DNA of 64,000 nucleotides from Asterias rubens (Eukaryota; Echinodermata; Asteroidea; Forcipulatida; Asteriidae). The position numbers and the translations under genes were made by a program. The stretch spans positions 14,733,634-14,797,633 of the forward strand of contig NC_047065.1 of assembly GCF_902459465.1 (NCBI RefSeq). Reading direction: 5' to 3'. Shown one piece after another: positions 11,028 to 22,688 of the stretch. The notes below the pieces were generated by a model. It was not told where the DNA came from. It made no database searches and worked only from the letters and a program-made list of their open reading frames with translations. Every line of letters begins with the position of its first letter. Position 1 is the first letter of the stretch.

Positions 11028-14000
11028 TCACATCTTACTTGGCATCGGTGGGTTTGGTTTAAACCTCTGGAAGTCGATTCCCCGCTCGTGAGTGACTCTC
11101 ATGACCTGATCATGGAGGTCATCGTCCTCAACTAACCTCATGAAGCCCTCAGCAACTTGAGACACCCTGCAATGGAATATTAGATCAATCACAGGTCAAA
11201 GGTCACATAAAAGCTTTCAAGGAATGGCACTATAATAATAATCGTATAAATAAAAATGACAGTGATAATACTAAGAAAAGAAAATATCTTTAAAGCCATT
11301 ATACACTTTCGGTACAGAAAAAAAAAAAATAATTCACAGATTTGCAAATAATTTACAGGGTTTACAGATGGTAATGGTGAAAGACTTCTCTTGAAATATT
11401 GTTCCATGAAATGATTAACTTTTTGAGAAAACATTAAAACAATATCACAGGAACTTATTTAAGTTAAAGCCATTATACACTTTCAGTAAACAGTAATGTT
11501 CAAGGCTCACACTTCGTGTATCACAACTTATATATAAAATAACAAACCTGTGAAAATTTAGGCTCAAACGGTCATCGGCGTCAGCAGAAAATAACGGGAC
11601 AACCCACCCTTGTTTCCCCATGTTTCGCCGTGTCATGACATGTGTTTAAAATAAATCCGTAATTCTTGCTATCGAGAATTGATATTGTTTTAAAGCAAAC
11701 ACCCAAGTTTGATTTTGTTGCTGTTGTTGCTGTTGTTAGTTATAAAATTAACAGACCATAAGTAATACATACAGCTGTGGATTTTCTAGTTTTCTACTGG
11801 CTACTGGGTGCCAAATAAAGAACTACTTGTTTGTACTATTACACTTTCATTTTAAATCTTTGGAATGGAAAATAAAACACATTCCAATAGATGTTAAATT
11901 TGCATGGGGATAAAATTGCACTGTATACTCAGTACCCCACCCCCCCCCCCCCATTTATATTAAAGCGCCTTGCTCAAGGACACAAGGGTCACAACCCCGA
12001 TTTGAACCCCACACTCCGGTGACTTAACCACAAGAATTTGAATTTGATGCTCTTAGCTGCTCTGCCATGACATCCTTTTAGAGGCCTGCGCGTATGTGGG
12101 TTGTAAGCAAATGAGTTTGCAACATTGTTTTGGAGTCTTTGTAGACGGCTAACACCAGCTTGCTGATGTCTTGAGCCAAGACTAATTCCATGGTTACTTA
12201 TTTTTCACTTGAAGAAAAAAATTGAATGTAAAGAACTTAAGCAGCAACTTCAATGTAGTTGCTTTAATGAATGCTTGCTTACATCTTGGGCCAAGACTAA
12301 TTCTATGGTTACTTATATTGCACTACCGAACACCCAACTATCAAAACACTCTCATCTGCTCGCAACCGGATTTTCTCCTTTATCGCTCCGCGAATATGGA
12401 ACAACCTCCCAGTCTGCATCAAAAACTCTTTGCCATTGTTCAAAAAATCTCTCAAAACTCACTTGTATCAGATGTAATTTGTTGTATTTATAGTTCCATT
12501 GGTCTTGCTCTTTCCAGCGCTTTGATCTTGATGTAAAGGCGCTTTATAAATATTTAGTTGTATGTATGTATTGCACTGGAAAAATACCTTGGAATATTTA
12601 GAACTTACGGTAGCAACTTAAATGTCCCGGCAACCTGTTTCATGATGTTACCATCCACGAATTCTGGAGCCGCCGTCTTGTTGATAATTGAAGTATCAGA
12701 GAAAGACGGACAAATAGTGTTTAAGCGGATGTCATCTTTGCTGAAAGCTGCATCAAAAGACTGCAAGGAGAAAACAAACCAATGTCATTCATCACAGGTC
12801 AGCCACATTGCATCAAACTAAGGGAATCACAATTGCTATAGGTTTAAACAAATCGAACAGTTGCAAAAACCAGAGATGTACTTTGCCTTTAAATGATTTG
12901 GGTACTTTTTCAAAATGTCCACAGATTTACATTGGACCCTTTCGGTTCAGAAAAAAACTTACAGGGTTTACAGAAGGCAATGGTGAAAGACTTCTCTTGA
13001 AATATTATTCCATGAAATGCTTTACTTTTTGAGAAAACAGCAAAACAATATAAATTCTCGTTAACGAGAATTACGGATTTATTTGAAACACATGTCATGA
13101 CACGGCGAAACGCGCGGAAACAAGGGTGGGTTTTTCCGTTGTTTTCTCCCGACTCCGATGACCGATTGAGCCTAAATTTTCACAGGTTTGTTATTTGATA
13201 TAGATATTGTGGTACACAAAGTGTGGGCCTTGGACATCACTGTTTACCGAAACTTACAGGGTTTGAAGATAATGATAGTGGAAAGCTTCCCTTCGAATAT
13301 TACTAACTAAGGTTGTGTAGTTTTTGAGAAATAAGTAAAACAAGTCACAAAATCATTTTGGTCTCATGAGACCAAAACTATTTGAGCATGTAAAATCCCC
13401 ATAACCAGTTATGATACCAAAACCGTAGCATAACTGGTTAATACGCTTTTACATGCTAAAACTGAGACGAAAATTATTACCTTTATTCATTTCTCAAAAA
13501 CTACAGCACCTCGGTGAGTCAAATTTCCTAGGGAAGCTTTCTACTATCATAATCTTCAAACTGTGTAAATTTAATGTAAACCTGTGGACCTTGTGTTTTT
13601 GTTAGGAAAAACTACATATACCCTTTAAAGATGTTTCCACCTCAAGATACTTACAGCCATCGACCTTGTGAAGCCCACCACGCCATGTTTTGTTGCTGTG
13701 TAAACAGGTGATAGAGGACCGAGTATCAAACCTTAAAACACAAGAAATACAGCATTTATTTCATTCCAAGGGACTCGTATAAACAAATGCAACAGTATGT
13801 GTAGTTAATATGAGAACTTCAAGACACTTGACACTATTGATAATTATCAAAGACCAGTTTTCTCACTTGCTGTATCTCAACATATGCATAAAATAACAAA
13901 TCTGTGAAAATTTGAGTTCAATCGAAATAATGAAAAAAAAAACACCCTTGTCACACGAAGTTATGTGCTTTCAGTTGCTTGATTTTGAGATCTCAAATTA

Positions 14001-17000
14001 TAAATCTGAGGTTTCAAAATCAAATTCATCAAACCTTCAAACACAAGAAATACAGCATTCATTTCATTCCAAGGCATTTATTTCCTATCCAACAGAGAAT
14101 CATCATAACAATTACACGCATAAGACGATAATTGCATTAAGGCATAGTCAGAAAAGCCAAAGTTGTGGGAGGTAGGCCTATGCCTGGATAAACAAAAAAA
14201 CATAATAATAATGATAATAATAATCAAAGCCAGCACCATATGCCAGGCCTCAGAGCACTGGAGACAAAATAAAAAAATACATTGTTGTAAAAAGCAACAC
14301 TAAATATAGAAACAACAGTTACAAAACCACAAATAAGAAAAATTAGAATTAAAACTAAACAAAACCACAAGGAGCAAAAAATATTTCAAAACTTAGTTAC
14401 TCATACGAAAAACTATATTAAATAACATGAAAAAGTATACAAGAGGTAATTGGTTGCAAGCGCCTCGCCCTAAATGTCAAGAACCTCAGCAATTGACAAA
14501 CAAACAACAACAAATTGTTAATAGTGTACTACTAAGAAAATGAGAAGACATCAAATCAATACAACAGTAATACTTAGGCAAAAGGTAATAAACTTAAGGG
14601 CTCATAAAAACAAATGCAACAGCATGTGTAGTTAATATGAAAACTTAAAGACACTGGACACTATTGATAATTATCACTTCGTCTTCTCACTTGCTGTATC
14701 TCAACATACATATGCATAAAATAACAAATCTGTGAAAATTTGAGTTCAATCGGTCTTCAAAGTTGCGAGATAATAATGCGAGATAATAATGAAAGAAAAA
14801 AACACCTTGTCACACGTAGTTGTGTGCTGTCAGATGCCTGATTTCGAAACCTCAAATTCTAAATCTGAGGTTTCGAAATCAAGTTTGTGGAAAATTACTT
14901 CTTTCTCGAAAACTACTCCACTCCAGATAGCCGTTTCTCACAATGTTTTTTTTACTAAAAACCTCTCCCCATTACTTGTTACCAAGTAAGGTTTTATGCT
15001 AATAGTTATTTTGAGTAATTACCAATAGTGTCCACTTCCTTTAACTAAGACATAATCAACTCCATGTGAACTTAAGCGGCTATTTATGCAATTTATAACA
15101 ATATTAGGACAAGGCGTAAGGGTTCAATTAACAAAAACCCAGCATACAGTTGAAATAGAGACAATACACAATATCAACCTCTACCCTCTCCGGTACCCAT
15201 TTATAGTCTAGGTGAAGAGAAGCAACTAAGCATCATAAAGTGTCACAACCGGGATTCAAACCAACTTCGATGACTTAACCATCAGAACTTACAATTCGAT
15301 GCTCAAGAACACTCAGCAATGTATTAGGTTTTTTATTTATAAACCACAAGGGAAACTGACTGGGTAAATTTTTAAATGATTTTGGGGGTTGAACAAAGAA
15401 TTGACTAGAGTGGGATTCGAACCAATGACCTCTGGATTAACGTGCCGGTGGTCTACCAACTGAGCTATCTAGCCCTATATCAGAAGCCATACATACCGTT
15501 AACTGCCGTGTAGCCAGGGTTCACACCCAAATTAAGATAAAAGGTTTTTGATTTATGAAAAAAAGACCCCAAGGTGGGTTTGCTTACTTACCTGCCATAG
15601 AAGCAATATTCACCACCAGTCCTCCTGAGCCACCATTCTGTTTACTCATATACTTCCTGGCGAGGTATGTACCATGAACAACAGCAGCCTAATATCAAAA
15701 GACAAAAGAACAGACAAGGAAATATAAAAACCACCATGCTTGTTGTTAAAAGGGTGTTTTTTTTCTTTCATTACTCTCTTGCAAATTCGATGACAAATGA
15801 GCCCAAATTTTCACAGTTTTGTTTTTACTAGGCCCTACAATATATGTTGGGGTTCACACCAAGTGAAAACTCTGGTCTTGGACAATTACCAATTGACACC
15901 TTGCACGCACGTCACGCGCGGCGACTATGCCATGCTCACCATTTTGGTGGTCAAAAGGTTTACGTGTTAACGCCGCGTCGCCTAAAATGCGCATTTCACT
16001 GAACAACGCACAGTGACATTGCCAACCAGATGGCGGTTCCAAGATTATTCGCTGATGACATCGTGTGAATTGGGTCAATAGTGTCCAGTGCCTTCAATCA
16101 CAGCACAGATCGCCAATTTTTTTGTTCCAGGACAAACGTGAGTAATTATCTGTCCTGGAAAAAAAAACACAGACGACTTTTCCAAGGTGAACAAGGGATA
16201 ATTATCTGCACACGTTCATCCTGAAAAAAAAAAGAACCAGCCACCTGGATAAGCACACCGGAATCGACCCGAGGAAGCTAATCGAACGAAGCCATAGATG
16301 TCATAAACTGCCCACAAATAGTTACCAAGTTAATGTTGATCATAAGTCTCCATTTCCTCTCATCACCGATACCTGCGTTGTTGCAAACAATGTCTAACCT
16401 CCCGTATTCCTCTTTTGTTTTCCTGAATGCATCTGATGAGGGAACCGAAAGAATGCTAAAGAAAAATTGAAAAACTTAAACCCTGCTAAGAGGCAGCAAG
16501 CGTACAAAAAGGCAAGCTAACCTTCCCGCACTTTAGGGGTAGTTGCGATAACCAGAAAGAAAGGTTATAAACTTATGACTATATTGCAACTAATAAACTT
16601 ATGATTATATTGCAACTAATCTATGGGGAGGAGGATGTACGTGTGTGTGGAGGGGGGGGGGGCACTGATACTCCTAGAACTGCGAGGTTCGTTCCGCCCA
16701 CAAACGAACAAACCTCATACTCATTGTTCTAGGAATAAGGCGCTTGGAACAGGGGTTACTCATCAGGGTCTACAGGTAGTTTCAATTTCATGAGAGCTTT
16801 TTTTGGATAACTTTCCGTATGGCGCCACCACTTTTTCACTCATTTTTACAAAAAGGGATATATCAATCAGGTAAATTAGATAATTTCGAATGAAAAAGTG
16901 GTGGCGACATACGGAAACTTTTCCCTTTTTTCCCTTTTTAAACTCGATAGGAGTGGGAGGCCCAAAATTATCTAGGTTTTCTCTGGTTTTAACTTTCTTA

Positions 17001-17633
17001 CCATCACCATGTCTTACCTTCAAGCTGTTTTTCCGACGTCACATCACACTGAAGAAAAATAGCCTTTTTATGACCGTATTTGGACAAGAAAAGGCCTGCT
17101 GTTTCTTTACCTTTGGAGACATTGACATCTGCAATACCAACTCCCTGTGGATGAATTAGAATTATCAGGATAATGTTGTGGTAATTCTTCTTAATTAAAC
17201 CCTCGTTTAATCTTCCTCAACCTACTGTATAACCTCAGGAAGTTCTGGTTTATAGCTAGGTGGGGATAATCTTCCGGACGTCGCCACCAATTTATCCGCC
17301 GTTAATTAACTCCAAAACCACTGAATTTTTTTCTTACCTGAGAAGAAGGGTTACCGCATATATACATCAAGAAAAAAAAAGGGCCGGAATTTGGTGGCGA
17401 CGACGTAAAATTTTTCCGTACGGTACCCTGGAGCAATTGGTGGTGGTTCCGAAATCGTAAACCAAAGAAGAACCGAGTTTTATTTGACCACCTGCGGAAT
17501 GGGGCTTGCAAAGTTAGTCATCATGCCTACTTGAAGTTACCTTTGCACCTTTCTTCAATAACTCTTCAGCGAAAGCTCTTCCCAGGCCCTCAGCAGCACC
17601 TGTAATTAACGCAACTTTTCCCTGGATCCTCAT
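11028..17633 (-). CDS. HPGD: 15-hydroxyprostaglandin dehydrogenase-like short-chain dehydrogenase (7 exons)
   Basis: Exons (high to low): 17633-17541, 17144-17018, 16432-16326, 15688-15592, 13731-13655, 12760-12609, 11166-11028. All introns are GT-AG and phases agree, giving 263 aa (human 266). It is a classical NAD-dependent [11 protein letters not shown] (residues 11-18) binds the dinucleotide, D37 selects NAD, NNAG is 91-94, and the triad is S139, Y152 and K156 in YTATK. The order and offset match human HPGD (Ser138, Tyr151, Lys155). The known family reaction is oxidation of the 15-hydroxyl of prostaglandins, in the cytosol. An unusual point is that the position of human Gln148 is Ser149 here (PLSPVY), so the substrate may differ. 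The start [12 protein letters not shown] is chosen because it aligns with the human N-terminus; the frame stays open 5' of it. Large introns hold nested repeats. A related SDR paralogue is the alternative. Confidence 0.95.
11289..11698. repeat. Family B, two half-copies in opposite orientation
   Basis: 11289-11446 is the right half of family B in reverse. 11464-11698 is the left half in forward orientation (TTAAAGCCATTATACACTTT at both starts). They lie in HPGD intron 6. Confidence 0.8.
11960..12085 (-). repeat. tRNA-derived SINE remnant
   Basis: On the minus strand it reads CATGGCAGAGCAGCTAAGAG...GGGTTCAAATCGGGG...TTGAGCAAGGCGC, a decayed tRNA head (B-box GGTTCAAATC) with the TGAGCAAGGC phrase shared by other SINEs here. 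It lies in HPGD intron 6. Confidence 0.6.
12330..12570 (+). mobile_element. CR1/L2-like LINE 3' fragment
   Basis: The frame at 12366-12476 reads [20 protein letters not shown] and continues [11 protein letters not shown], the typical C-terminus of a non-LTR reverse transcriptase. A short 3' UTR follows with a (TTGTATG)-type tail. It is truncated and lies antisense to HPGD in intron 6. Confidence 0.75.
12888..13629. repeat. Family C MITE split by a nested family B copy
   Basis: Family C left end 12888-12929 (TTTAAATGATTTGGGTACTT), interrupted by family B at about 12930-13251, then family C resumes (TTTGAAGATAATGATAGTGG) to 13629 (CCCTTTAAA). Intact C copies are at 42899-43274 and 51937-52281. 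It lies in HPGD intron 5. Confidence 0.8.
13725..14074. repeat. Tandem duplication that copies the HPGD exon 5 acceptor
   Basis: 13725-13771 and 14028-14074 are near-identical (ATCAAACCTT...TTCATTCCAAGG). The first copy includes the 3' splice site of HPGD exon 5 (exon begins at 13731). The second lies 303 bp further into intron 4 with no exon body. Family A sequence follows in both copies. Confidence 0.8.
13817..14030 (-). repeat. Family A MITE, right half
   Basis: Reverse copy from AAGACACTTGACACTATTG, cut at the duplication joint near 14027. It lies in HPGD intron 4. Confidence 0.8.
14075..14599. mobile_element. 525-bp insertion between AAGG repeats
   Basis: Present in the second copy of the duplicated segment and absent from the first, where AAGG (13768-13771) joins directly to the next base. 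AAGG is at 14071-14074 and again at 14596-14599, which fits a 4-bp target duplication or microhomology. It is A-rich with an AATAATAATGATAATAATAA tract. I do not recognise the family. Confidence 0.6.
14646..15043 (-). repeat. Family A MITE, full copy
   Basis: TTAAAGACACTGGACACTAT at one end, GTGTCCACTTCCTTTAA at the other. Inner palindrome is CGAAACCTCAAATTCTAAAT...GAGGTTTCG. It lies in HPGD intron 4. Confidence 0.9.
15318..15477 (-). repeat. tRNA-derived SINE
   Basis: On the minus strand it begins GGGCTAGATAGCTCAGTTGG (A-box) and has GGTTCGAATCCCAC (B-box), then TTCTTTGTTCAACCCCC and a CCCAGTCAGTTTCCCTTG tail shared with 41046 and 47686. It is not a tRNA gene because the tail is repeated and the anticodon arm is degenerate. 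Confidence 0.85.
15751..16098. repeat. Family A right half interrupted by family J (15894-16077)
   Basis: Family A runs to ATTACCAAT (15893), then family J (TTGACACCTTGCACGCACG...GTGTGAATTGGGTCAA), then family A resumes with AGTGTCCAGTGCCTTCAAT. The second J copy is at 39189-39362. It lies in HPGD intron 3. Confidence 0.85.
16800..16936. repeat. Family G palindromic repeat
   Basis: TTTCCGTATGGCGCCACCAC on the left mirrors GTGGTGGCGACATACGGAAA on the right. A second copy is at 57003-57150, and a related one at about 17262-17432. It lies in HPGD intron 2. Confidence 0.85.
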
Positions 17634-17790
17634 TTCTCGCCCGTATGGAAAACTGAGAAACCTTCCGAGCCTAGCCTGGAGTGGATGGAGAGAGAAAAAT
17701 CTCAAAACATGCCCTGGATCGAATGGATGGGATGGGTTGAGAATACTGAAACCTGAAGAGGGCGCTATACAGTTTGTCCATTAAAATTAA

Positions 17791-17888
17791 TCTGGAGTCG
17801 ATTTCACAAAGAGTTGGGACTCGTATAGTCCTAACTTCGTACTAAGTCGAGATAAGACTAGTCTTAAATCTTTGTGAAATCCACCCAG
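17791..17888. repeat. Family D palindromic MITE
   Basis: Both ends carry the family D termini (GATTTCACAAAGAGTTGGGA and CTTTGTGAAATCCACCCA). It is shortened in the middle. It lies about 160 bp upstream of the HPGD start. Confidence 0.8.
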
Positions 17889-17889
17889 C

Positions 17890-19459
17890 TCTTTTTAATA
17901 ACTGGTTCTTTTTAGGGGACGGCCGATGAACGAAACTTGTGCATTCTTTGGCAACCCTCGAGGCAGAATCTGTAGAGTCAGAAGTTGAAAGATTTGTTTG
18001 CTAAAAATCGAAAGTGTATTTCATGCAATTGTGCATAGAAAATAAGCATTACAATTAGTGGATTTGAACGCTTTTGCATTTGCATAAAAACGGAACAATA
18101 CAAACTGTTCGAAGAAAAAGTTGCAAGGCCGCCTTTTTCCTTTATCTGAGGGTATTGGATATGAGAACAACTGCACAATGTGGTCCGCTTTGGCAATTTT
18201 TTTAAACACAAAACCTAATGGCAAGTATTAAATCACAAGATATTGACAAAAAAAATAGGAAGACTGAAAACAGGGCTATTCAGTTATAGTTGAGCACCCT
18301 CATGGAAATCGGGAGGTCATTGGTTCACATCCAGCTCTATTCAATTTTCTTTTGTTAAACCCCCAAATCCAAACAATTTATGGAATCACAAAAACGCAAA
18401 GGAAATAAGCACAGTATACACAGTAGTCTCCCTTTGCTTTCACTCCATTATTATTATTTTCTTACTTTTGTAAACATTTATCTTATTGTGTGGTCATTGC
18501 TAGAGATTCAGGTTTATACATAAGTTCAAACTTACAGGTTTGCTTGTACTATTATAAATTGTTAATGTTACAAAAGTGGATTTTCCAAAGGTTTATAACA
18601 TAATAATGAAGCCATTTTTTGTAAAGCTCAGAGTTCATTCTGTGAACAAAGCCAAGCATGTAATCGAAAATAATGCTAATTTTAAAAAGAATTAATAAAA
18701 CACAATGTGAAGTGGCTTAGTTAGTAAAAAACTATCTTTCTGTTCGATGAGATTCCTTTACTCATAACAAAATAAAAACTATAAGGTTGGAAAGTGCATT
18801 CCATTTTTAAAGAAAAATTCAGAAAAATGAACAGTCCTGCACAGAAAAAAAAACCACATGCCCCAAAATGATAATTATGTGGTAGAGTTTTACAATACAT
18901 GAATCATGCATGACATGAATGTCAATACTTTTGAGGTATCTCTCAGAGTTGTTGTGGTTCTGATAGAAAGGAAACAGAAGTGCAACGATTCAAAGTTTCG
19001 ATCAGTATGCTTTGAGTGTCTTCAGGAAAAGAGGAAAGCCTTGTAGAATCACCACACAAAAAACTCACACAGAGATATTTCAGAAAATAGAATTAGCTGT
19101 TGCAAACAACTTACCAACCAAATGGACCGAGAGTATAAATGCAAAAAATAGTTAATGGCCTGACGTTTCGACCCTAGCAGAGTCTTTCTCGAAGGCTAAA
19201 TGACAACACAACAAACATGAACAGGTAACTAAGTGAAACATAAGCAGTGAAGTGGAAATACATGAATGGGGTTAGAAAGCATACATAAAAAAGCAGGGGG
19301 TAAACAATGAATAGGGGGACAAACAAGGGGGGGTGAAGGGAAGGGGCTGGCTTGACCACAAGCAAGAATATGGAAACACAAAGGACAACATCAAGGGTGG
19401 TGAGGTTGGGTAAAAGTAATTTATTCTAGTGAATGAGGCTCAGGCTAAAAGGCTATGGG

Positions 19460-19502
<43 letters not shown>

Positions 19503-20430
19503 GAGAGATATTTCATGTACATTTTTTTGTAAAAGGTGTTAACTGCAAAAGTCTGCTTGTGTCAGTACCCAATTTCATTGCTTATTAAATTAATGAGTGA
19601 CTAAGCAAAAATGAGTTTTCAGAGACAAGCAGAATACACCACATAGCATTGTAACTTGTAAAGTAAACCTGTCCCCCCTAAGCATGACTTGTTTCTTTTG
19701 CTTAGCATATTATGTGTGCATCACGACCTTTGTCAGAGTTGTGTAGTTTTCAATATTTGAAGGACTTCACATTTTTCCTTAACTTATCTCAATTCACACT
19801 AATCATTTCCAACTGCATACTTTATAATGCAACTATTCAATTATATTTCAGTAGTTGTTAGGAATTCCCTAATGTCGAGCAATTTAAACTTGAATATAAC
19901 TTAAGCACAAAAGTAAGTTCTTGTGACAAGAAGACCGTAACACAAAAGAGAAACAACATAAATTTGTTCACACTGAAAAAGATAAGCATATGTAGGAAAA
20001 CAATTTTTCAATTAAATGCTATTCACTTGAATGAATGTAACTTGGTTATTTAATTACACTTATGCAACTTCGTAGTTGAAAAAAAAAAAAAAAGTTGGAG
20101 TGGGACCAAATACACATAGGCTATGTCAGGTGTTTTTTAAGTTGTTTACCTCACCATTATACAGTTTTCTATTAGGAAAACCAGCAGACCAGCTGAAAAG
20201 TTGCATCCGGGTATAAGAATCCCATGAACATGGCATGTGGAATAATTATTGCCTCAAATGCAAAGAATGAAGTTGAATTAACCATCAACAGACCTTCAAC
20301 AAACATTGCATCCATCGAAGTGTGGGTTTCCTGCACTGAACAAAGATTTTCAGACCAATATGGAACAAAAAAGGGTCAGGTTTTTGTTCTCCATCTGGTC
20401 TCACGTCTTAGAATCAACCAAAAAGAGAAA
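17890..20430. other. Intergenic, no supported gene
   Basis: Holds a decayed tRNA-SINE (about 18255-18370, GGTTCACATCCAGCTC) and the poly(A)-ended repeat at 19139-19500. Other open frames are short and low in complexity. Confidence 0.55.
19139..19500 (+). mobile_element. Poly(A)-ended repeat with ACGTTTCGACCC motif
   Basis: Begins TGCAAAAAATAGTTAATGGC and contains CTGACGTTTCGACCCTAGCA. The first 107 bp recur almost unchanged at 58688-58793. It ends in about 42 adenines (19459-19500), which suggests retroposition. The family is not recognised. Confidence 0.6.
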
Positions 20431-20433
20431 GTT

Positions 20434-20727
20434 TTCAAGACACTGGACACTATTGGTAATTGTCAAAGACCAGTCTTCTCACTTGGTGTTTATCAACATA
20501 TGCATAAAACACTAAACCTGTGAAAATTTGAGCTCAATTGGTTGTTAAAGTTGCGTGATAATAATGAAAGAAAAAACACCCAAGTCACACAAAGTTGTGT
20601 GCTTTCAGATGCTTGATTTCATAACTTCAAATTCAAAATCTGAGGTCTCGAAATCAAATTCGTGAAAAATAACTTCTTTCTCGAAAACTACGTCATTTCA
20701 AGAGGGAGCCAATTCTCACACCATGTC
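20434..20727 (-). repeat. Family A MITE, partial
   Basis: CAAGACACTGGACACTATTG at one end and the AAACTACGTCATTTC region at the other. The left terminal part is missing. Confidence 0.85.
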
Positions 20728-20984
20728 ATGCACACATGAAAGGCTGTCATTGCCCAAGAAGTATACCCAGGGCGTACACGCTTTCAATTTTCCATTGTTT
20801 ATCATCAAATATGGTGGTCGATAATGTGCAATCCATCTTTAGATAGTACAGGAACAGAAAAGAAATTGTCAGCATAAACATTTTTGGTCAGTGTCATGGC
20901 ATGATCGTGGTCATGTCAACAAGAACTCAACACTGGCAAATGGCTGCTAACTTCTCAACTCCCTAGTTTAATAACAATAGCTCA

Positions 20985-21525
20985 TAACAAGGGAATCAAT
21001 GTGTGGTGAAGAGGTTTTCAACAAGTGGTTTAAACCGGTGCCGAGGCCTGGACTTGATAACTTTACCAAGACGAAGTCGAGGTAAATTATCAAGAACCAG
21101 GCCTTGGCGGGTTTAAACCACAAGTTGAAAACCGATTCAACACACTTTGATTCCCTTGTTGTGTACTTTTTCGGTCAAAAAACAACAACACTTTTTGGTC
21201 AAAAGGTATAATAAATGCAAAAATTATAATTCTTCAATGATTTCTTTCAACACAACAAACACCCCACCAGCTATAAAATGGTAAGACCCTCGGGTAAACA
21301 ACTCCTTATAAGGAGATGATGTGCGCATCGCGCATATCACGTGATGTGGCACAACTGTTTCTGCCGTTGCTCTCGAACAATATGATTATTAAAAGAAACT
21401 GTCTTATAAGCGCTGGTGCAAGCTCGCGTGTCACGCTCATGCTGTTACACTTTTTATTGGTGTTATATCATCTGTTCAAACAACCCCTCGTGATGCCCTC
21501 TCGACCAATCAGAATGGACTGAGGG
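20985..21525 (-). repeat. Family E palindromic element
   Basis: Contains an inverted pair (GGTTTTCAACAAGTGGTTTA and TAAACCACAAGTTGAAAACC) around GAGGCCTGGACTTGATAA. The outer part (CGTGATGCCCTCTCGACCAA) recurs in the opposite orientation at 42351-42871. Small open frames inside are not genes. Confidence 0.8.
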
Positions 21526-21552
21526 AGAGTAGGATTACATAGGTCATGACAA

Positions 21553-21609
21553 CAACTGCCCAAATGGCAATAACTGCCCAAATGGCAATAACTGCCCAAT
21601 TGGCAATGA
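21553..21609 (+). repeat. 18-bp tandem repeat, three units
   Basis: AACTGCCCAAATGGCAAT three times, the last with one change. It yields a short repeated peptide in one frame that I do not take as coding. From here to about 22688 I see no gene. Confidence 0.85.
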
Positions 21610-22688
21610 CCTCTATTGACCAAATTCACTGAAAAAAACATTATCATCATAAATATCTTTGGCATGCCATTTTGGGACACAACGTTTCTGTGTATTGTAG
21701 AGTGGGATGCGCATAATATAGGCAACGGGGTGTTAAGTGTTAACATGCTCCACTTTTTGTATGCGCAACTATTTGACTCCCAAAATTGCAAGAGTGACAG
21801 GCATAAATATGCGGCCGTTTTGAAGATCAGAATACAAACTGTTTTTAACCAAAGAGGGGCCTCGATGGGCGAGGGCACCTTGTAAGCTTACAAAGTCATA
21901 CGAAAGGAAACTAAATGCCTCCTGGAAAAGCCAAGGAAACCTACACTGTGAACAGGAATCGTGATATTAATAGCATTGTTTTGTAGTTCACATAATATAT
22001 GTTTAACAATCATCATCCAAAAATAACATTCAGTATAAAGAAATAGGGCTATTCATCTTTGAGCTAATATACACAACTCTACAATATACATTTGAATTGA
22101 ACCCAAAGTTAAACTCAAACTACGGTATTTGTTTGACATCATTAACATGGTATCGATTCTTTTCTGGATTGGAACTCGAAAGACATGACAGCTATCTATA
22201 AAAAAACGGACATGATATCAGTGGCAATGCACAGTGGCTGTATGTTTTGACGATTAACGTAGTTTGTACCCATGTACATGTACAATCCAATTTGCTTTAT
22301 GGTCAAGGTTGAATAATTACCAGGGTTGTTTTCAAAACAAGAATACATGAATACACATCAGTTGTAGCTATGAATATATTCACCTAACCGAATACATCAT
22401 TTCAAATGCAATAATTTAATGAATCCCTTCACTGCTACTGGCTTTTTACGTGTGTGTTCCTGCGTCATCTTGTAAGATGGACTCAAATTTAGTTCAAAGC
22501 TTTGATTAGGATGTCCTCACCAAATGCGTTTTCTGAACCAAACTTCAGAAAGGATCAGACAAATTAATGCATTTTGAACGCTCTCCTTTATACAACTTGA
22601 CGCAACAAATTTGACTGTACATGTACCTGTGTTATCTAAATATATATACATTATGCCTCCAAAATAGATCAGAGACATTCGCCTCAGA

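Noticed and set aside
13912-14989. Short plus-strand open frames near HPGD intron 4
   Set aside because: They are translated family A MITE sequence; similar peptides appear wherever the repeat occurs.
21468-21878. 136-aa minus-strand frame with a repeated GSYCHL peptide
   Set aside because: The repeat comes from the 18-bp tandem array and the rest runs through family E repeat sequence.
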